Shown here piece after piece: positions 58,801 through 64,000 of a stretch of 64,000 nt of DNA. Every line of letters starts with the position of its first letter. Position 1 is the stretch's first letter. Source of the DNA: Atrina japonica (lineage: Eukaryota; Mollusca; Bivalvia; Pterioida; Pinnidae); assembly GCA_030159075.1 (NCBI GenBank), contig BROG01000077.1:1547001-1611000 (forward strand), given 5' to 3'. A program made the translations under genes and the position numbers. The notes beneath the pieces were generated by a model. It saw nothing but the letters and a program-made list of their open reading frames with translations. It was not told the origin of the DNA and searched no databases.

Positions 58801-58930
58801 TGTATCATGATATCACATGAAAATAATACAAACGTACAATTTACCATATATATCACATACAAATAAAATAAATGTACAATAATGTACATCATGATATCAC
58901 ATGAAAATAATACAAATGTACAATTTTCTT
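58799..58930. repeat. Short direct duplication
   Basis: ATCATGATATCACATGAAAA then TAATACAAA-x-GTACAATTT appears at 58803 and again at about 58887. Confidence 0.7.
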
Positions 58931-59215
58931 GAGTATTAATAGTCAGTGATATGATTTTGATCAAGGAATGTGTGGAATTTCGATGACTGGAAAATTGGAG
59001 TCGTAACTTGTCAGAACAAAGTTGGTAATTTTTGTGGTGGATATAAAAACCAACAATCAGCAAAAGTTATAAAGTTATTTTTGTTGCTACATATTACCAG
59101 TACGCTGTATGAGGTTTTAGATTGATACAACATTATGCTTAGGTAGATTAGAAGTATTTTCAGAATAAAATAGATGCTTTCATATTTGTATCGGTCTCTT
59201 GACCGTCTACAAAAA

Positions 59216-59487
59216 AGAGCCGACATTGCTCAGTCGTTTTCGCGCTCGACTCTTGATCGTGAGGTCGTGAGTTCGAGTCCAGCCGGCGTCAGGTTGGTTT
59301 CCTGTCCTTCGGATGAGACGGTGAAAACCGAGGTCCCGTGTCACAGTAGGAAAACTCTCACTGCTCAATGGCCGCAAGTGCTGAGCATATGCCAAAATGT
59401 GAAGTCCTTCACCGGCATATGGTGACGTCTCCATATGAGTGAAATATTCTTGAGTGGGACGTTAAACAACAATAAACAAACAAACAA
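59216..59487 (+). mobile_element. SINE family I, full-length, best-preserved head
   Basis: A box TTGCTCAGTCG, consensus B box GAGTTCGAGTCC, CCTTCGGATGAGACGGTG, ACGTCTCCATATGAGTGAAA, GGGACGTTAAACAACAATAA and AAC tail. Flanked by perfect 11-bp duplications GTCTACAAAAA at 59205-59215 and 59488-59498. A short internal deletion lies after CACAGTAGG. Confidence 0.9.
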
Positions 59488-59499
59488 GTCTACAAAAAG

Positions 59500-60281
59500 G
59501 TCTATGTTTACTTAAATACGCAGTCCAAAAGACGAAGGTAGACAATGGAGGTTCGAAGGATATTGTTTTCGAATATTAATCATTTTATTATGGGTCTTTC
59601 CTCCCAAACTGACTCAATTGGCAATCCGTTTATGTTTCACCTATTGTTCCATTATCAGATATATTGATAACATTTTCGTGAATGTCTATTGTCGAATTAT
59701 TTCTTTCCATGTGCTACGCTAAACTTCATATAACTGTTGTGTTCGATCCCGGCTTCACCGTTTTGGGGGAAAAACATATATAAACATGTTTCGAACAATT
59801 CTCGAATTAACAATACGTTCTATTTCCGTTTATGTTATAAATGGGTTTTTTTCTTTTTTCATTAAATTTATTTTTATGTATACCATTCCTTACCGACCAC
59901 TTCCACAATGTGTATTTTGCTAAGATGGGTCAGTAACTTATACATCACTAAAGACACCTTTGGACTGATCTGTGGCATTAATTTTCAGTAGAGTCCATAT
60001 TTCAGGGATAGTTTAGATAGGCAAATTGCTTTTTTCAATTCTGTTACTTGGTGTTTGCAATGTATTCATATCAGCTAATTGAATAAATATTGTTTAAACC
60101 AAAACGTATCTCCCAAAGGACATCCCAAATGTCGTGATTAGAATTGCACACACAAATCATCTGATGGATTCATCCCATCATTTCCACAGGTCTCATCCAT
60201 TGGAATATTCTCTTTTCCATGTTTGAATTAAATGAAGGATTGGCCGAATAATCAAACTTATAATTGCGAAGTCATGACAAG

Positions 60282-60283
<2 letters not shown>
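59500..60283. other. Non-coding stretch with a decayed micro-MITE
   Basis: 59937-60015 is family A copy 10 (CACTAAAGACACCTTTGGAC; GAGTCCATATTTCAGGGATA), strongly decayed. The rest is unique. Confidence 0.45.

Positions 60284-60371
<88 letters not shown>
60284..60371. repeat. (TA)n microsatellite
   Basis: About 43 TA repeats. Confidence 0.97.
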
Positions 60372-60374
<3 letters not shown>

Positions 60375-60763
60375 CGATTTGTGAATTGAACACAAAGCCC
60401 CTGGAACACATTGACGATTTAGCCAGCGTAAGCCGACGTTTGAAAAATGATTAATACGCTGGCGTACGTCGGTATGCGCTGAAGTAAGTTGTAGGTACGT
60501 TTTAGGTACGTTATACAATCGTTAACACACGTTCCTTTATATTGCCTGTATATGTCCTTTGTATTCGAAATTACAGCGACAGTTCAACGTACAATGTATG
60601 CCAACATTTCTTGAATTTTGGATAAATGTTTCATAGATCTGCATAACTGCAACAAACAGCGAAAGTTCGATGTATGCCAAAGATATATTAATTTTTCATA
60701 CGTCGAATACGCTGGCTATATTATCAACTGTGGAGAATTACTCTTTATCCTTTTAGTAAAAGT

Positions 60764-61130
60764 TTGTGTTACGAAATTTTCAAATTTAACTTTAGTCTTG
60801 AACCATACCTGATTAGTTTGAATACAAAACAAAGATCTTTTTTAATACGTTACCGTACTACAAATCACAGACTTTCCGTGGAAGTTGGTAGATGGGATAA
60901 TACCCCAAGGGAAGATCGGTTGTGTCAGTTCTGTGATCAGCAAGTTATTGGTGATGAATACCACTTTATTCTTTAATGTAACCATTCCCTTAGAGAACGG
61001 CAAATGTTTATACCTAAGTTTTACATTGTGCGTCCAAATACTTTGAAATTTCAATTTTTTTCTGTTCTAGTAATATCAAAATACTTCGAAATCTTTGTAA
61101 TTTTCCTAAGTATGTTTTTGCTACATTTCA
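60764..61130 (+). pseudogene. LINE retrotransposon ORF2 C-terminal fragment
   Basis: The frame reads FLIRYRTTNHRLSVEVGRWD, then NTPREDRLCQFCDQQVIGDE and YHFIL, an in-frame TAA at about 60976, then CNHSLRERQMFIPKFYIVRP and NTLKFQFF. The R-x-x-NH-x-L-x-x-E-x-GR-W-x-x-x-PR-x-x-R-x-C-x-x-C spacing, the GDE-(Y/F)-H motif and the later C are characteristic of the region after the reverse transcriptase in many invertebrate LINEs. The body, reverse transcriptase and endonuclease are absent and the stop shows it is dead. The clade cannot be fixed. Confidence 0.75.
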
Positions 61131-61465
61131 GTCTCCACGTTAACCATGTTTGTCAACCAGTGCTAATATATTTCATGTATCATTTATTTGATCTGAGCTA
61201 CAAAATAAAAGTGATTGTTGTTGTTGTCGCTAAATCGCAAATGTGTTACAGAGACTTTACAAACGCAACGAGAAGCGTAAATTAGATTATAATAGGGTGT
61301 TAAGCAATAGCTACTTGTCAGCACAAAATATCAATGCGTGGAATCAGAGCATGAAAAGATGTTTCGACAGACGAGTATTGTTTTAGTTTAAAACAGCAAC
61401 CGGATGTGCCACCTTATTTTGGTCAACCTATAGGGACCTTACCATCCACTGGTGCCATACATATA
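61131..61465. other. Non-coding stretch
   Basis: Follows the LINE fragment and may hold its decayed 3' end; no tail is evident. Confidence 0.35.
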
Positions 61466-61644
61466 CAGTCTAACCTGCCTTAGTGACTTATTGATTTAAA
61501 AGACTACCTGCCTTATGTAACCTAAATGTAGGACTCCCAAAGTGTATTATTTCCTATTCAAATCACCTAAATTAAGAGACAACATGTAATATGCGACCAT
61601 TTTGCCTCTTCCCTCGGGACAGTCTCTTGAAATAGGTTTGACTG
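61466..61644. mobile_element. 179-bp pogo-like MITE with TA duplication
   Basis: TA-CAGTCTAACCTGCCTTAGTG at left and (reverse strand) TA-CAGTCAAACCTATTTCAAG at right. Confidence 0.65.
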
Positions 61645-61987
61645 TAGTTCTTGAATGGTAAGGTAATATCGTTACAAACACTGTAAAAAAAAATGAATTT
61701 ACGACTTTGATTTTCCCGAGAAACAATGTCTTCGAATGATGGATCTAAAACTGATCAGAAATAAGAAAAAGAAAAAATTAAATTTTTTTTTTCAGAATAA
61801 AAAAAGAATCTTTTATTTATGATGGAAATATTTTGCAAATTGTCAGTCACCTTTTCGGTCGACTTCTCCAACATTGACTTAACATGTGAATGGCCAGTAC
61901 TGGTATAGATCTGTTGTGAATGGTACGCACCCATAGTAAAGTCTTTTTTATGTTCCCAAAATTTGTTTTCGGTAATTACTTTTTTAG

Positions 61988-62134
61988 CGCCCACCTGTGT
62001 GTAAAGACCACCTGATCATAAAGTTTTGTTGCTGTCCCTAATAGTACTATTTGTGTACAAATCAACCTCCCTATAAAGACTGGTACTGGTTTTTCTGTAT
62101 CCCTTAGGAGGTCATTATATACAAGTATAACTGT
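61988..62134. mobile_element. pogo-like MITE, truncated, related to 20900-21091
   Basis: GCGCCCACCTGTGTGTAAAG, ATAGTACTATTTGTGTACAA, ACCTCCCTATAAAGACTGGT, and end ATACAAGTATAACTGTA. The left end is lost. Confidence 0.55.
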
Positions 62135-62139
62135 ACTTA

Positions 62140-62667
62140 AAAGTCTCCAATTGGGCATTTGTGCATGGGCATGGAAAAGAGAAAAAAGCACATAGGTATG
62201 ATGATATAAAGCAATTCCAGGATAGGTATTTCTTACGTGCTTTATTTCAGATTTTTTATTTCATAAAATTTTCTTGAATGAGCATCAAGTTAAGTCATGT
62301 CTGTCAGTTTGTGACCTATCTCTCTCTCTCCTCCCTGCCTCTCTCTCTCTCTCAAGCCGATCCTTTTGAATACAAGAATGCCAGATTGGCGCTCTTCATT
62401 GTTTCTACAAAGTGCGATGGTGTTAAACACTGCTAGTTGTCATTTCCAATCTATAATTGAATTGCTTGAATGCGAGTTACATGAATACTCTAGCTTGACG
62501 CTTTAATGCAATATTTGAACAATGATTTTCAGCATTTTTTTTACTGCTATGGTGACATTTTTCTGAAAACATTGCAGACAATATTGTTTGATAGACTCAT
62601 CGATTCCAGTTGCGTCACACCTCTCTAAACAGCGTTGTTACATCAATTGAATAAAATACGGTCAGAT

Positions 62668-62671
<4 letters not shown>
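62140..62671. other. Non-coding stretch
   Basis: Contains a CT-rich patch (62323-62356). No gene seen. Confidence 0.4.
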
Positions 62672-62731
<60 letters not shown>

Positions 62732-62750
62732 AGAAAGAGTGTGTGTGTTA
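62672..62750. repeat. (CT)n microsatellite followed by GA and GT runs
   Basis: About 28 CT repeats, then GAGAGAAAGAG and GTGTGTGTG; the CT and GA parts could pair. Confidence 0.95.
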
Positions 62751-63494
62751 AATAATACAGGTATCCAAAATGCCAACAACCATTCGACATTTTCCTGTCT
62801 AGGAATTACAAAGTCTGTAGAAGGAACTATCAAAGCGAGATACACTTGTTCTAGATCCATAAAATTGTCATCTTACTTTTAAAGAATTTATTTTGAAAAA
62901 AATAATAATGCTTTAGAAATTATTCAGAAAAAATAAAATATGGCTGCCAGTGGAATTAAAACGGGATGGGTGTTTCAAAAACTTTTAAAATGTTTTATTT
63001 TATTTAATTAAATGGAGTTAAAAGTTGAGGTGACAGCTTTAAGCATTTTCACATCAGTTCGTCTTAATTGTGGATACAATTTTGAATCAATGCTATAATT
63101 TGTATTTTTCTGCGAAAAGATATATTTTGCAATGACAAAAAAATAAAACAAACTAAACGATAAAATATTTTTTAAATTCTCTGAAAAAAAAAACAAACGA
63201 CGTCATTTGCAATTCTTTACCTAAAATACGAGATGTGATATACACTTCACCTCTAAGCCAGATAAAAATGCTTTGGTTAAACTTGTGCCGTGTTAATACA
63301 CGATTGACGTAAATGAATTTGAGCGTTTTGTGGGTTTTATAACAAAAAGAAATCTGATCGTTACTATCTGTATCTACATCGTGTTAAAAGATAATATCAG
63401 TTTGAAATTATAAAAAGTTAATATACCAATGATATGCATGTGTCAGAATGTAGGATATGTAACACATCAATACATCAGCGGTCTTATTTTAAAA
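62751..63494. other. Non-coding stretch
   Basis: AT-rich unique sequence; nothing supported. Confidence 0.4.
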
Positions 63495-63860
63495 CGGCAT
63501 ACGGACAGTCATTTTGATAAAAAAAAATAGCATCCCGCGATTAGACCAACACTTTGATTAAAGGGCTAAAAGATACATTGCCGTAGCAAAAATTAACATA
63601 TCATGCATATACTGCCTCGAATGGCTGAAATACGCCGACAATTGATATTCCTGACATCCACGTAAGAGTACAAATGTTTACTCTTCATTTATTAAGATTC
63701 TATTTCTCTTCACAAACACGACATTATAACAAGTTTTTTTTAACTCGGGATTTATTAAACACATTTTAGATTATGTATTGGTATAAAACATAGAACATTT
63801 AAAACAAAAAATAATAAAATCCATTTGACAGCATGGGTGTCTTTACATGTTGTTTTACTA
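63495..63860. repeat. Repeat family E, copy 2
   Basis: ACGGACAGTCATTTTGATAA, ACAATTGATATTCCTGACAT, CTTCACAAACACGACATT, CGGGATTTATTAAAC and AAATCCATTTGACAGC align in order with 57390-57665. Confidence 0.55.
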
Positions 63861-64000
63861 CTTAGCTAGATGGTATAATGACGGATGTCCATGGTGTACA
63901 GAGAGCTACTGGCTAAACTAGGTGTTCATAATCATTCAATCGTATGTCAATGATGGTGATGCTGTTTCAACACACCTACTTCATCAACTGCTGGTGCTAT

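Overview
This is an AT-rich eukaryotic window dominated by repeats. I read it as intron sequence of a marine invertebrate, most likely a mollusc (inference). The reasons are dense dinucleotide runs, many 30-40 bp minisatellites, tRNA-derived SINEs ending in an (AAC)n-like tail, several families of short inverted-repeat elements, and the recurring intronic motif AGTTATCTCCC. I see no bacterial gene layout, operon, rRNA, functional tRNA or CRISPR array.

The best coding signal is a set of short exon-like intervals on the minus strand: 55850 (probable start ATG), 52261-52046, 44026-43981, 38196-38145, 32211-31952, 29570-29505, 18019-17880, 11545-11426 and 4477-4413. Three microexon candidates (51892-51880, 34372-34359, 5582-5570) and a doubtful exon near 16.6 kb could join them with matching reading phase. 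Together they suggest one gene of more than 50 kb, transcribed leftwards, with 1-12 kb introns. Its predicted product has a basic, Ser/Pro/Arg-rich N-terminal part followed by Leu-rich helical segments. I do not recognise it by name. Two plus-strand exon-like intervals (4715-4838 and 13946-14018) lie inside its introns. They are either a nested or opposing gene, or chance.

Layout: 0-5 kb has a 571-bp inverted-repeat element, a coding-derived repeat and a 1-kb minisatellite. 5-15 kb has TA, TG and AC runs, SINEs and nested inverted-repeat elements. 15-25 kb has an intact SINE, transposon-seeded arrays and TA runs. 25-30 kb has a 1.2-kb GATA/GACA array. 30-40 kb has exons and SINEs. 40-53 kb is almost continuous minisatellite (33, 27, 31, 33, 41, 39 and 32 bp units). 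53-56 kb has inverted-repeat elements and the presumed gene start. 56-64 kb is intergenic-looking, with a LINE 3' fragment, a striking hairpin and a duplicated 270-bp segment.

Recurring themes are minisatellites grown from the internal module of one transposon family, at least ten copies of an 82-bp element flanked by TTAA, and SINE insertions with intact 11-14 bp target duplications that date the nesting order. All exon calls come from reading splice sites, open frames and phase by eye; no alignment or transcript was available.
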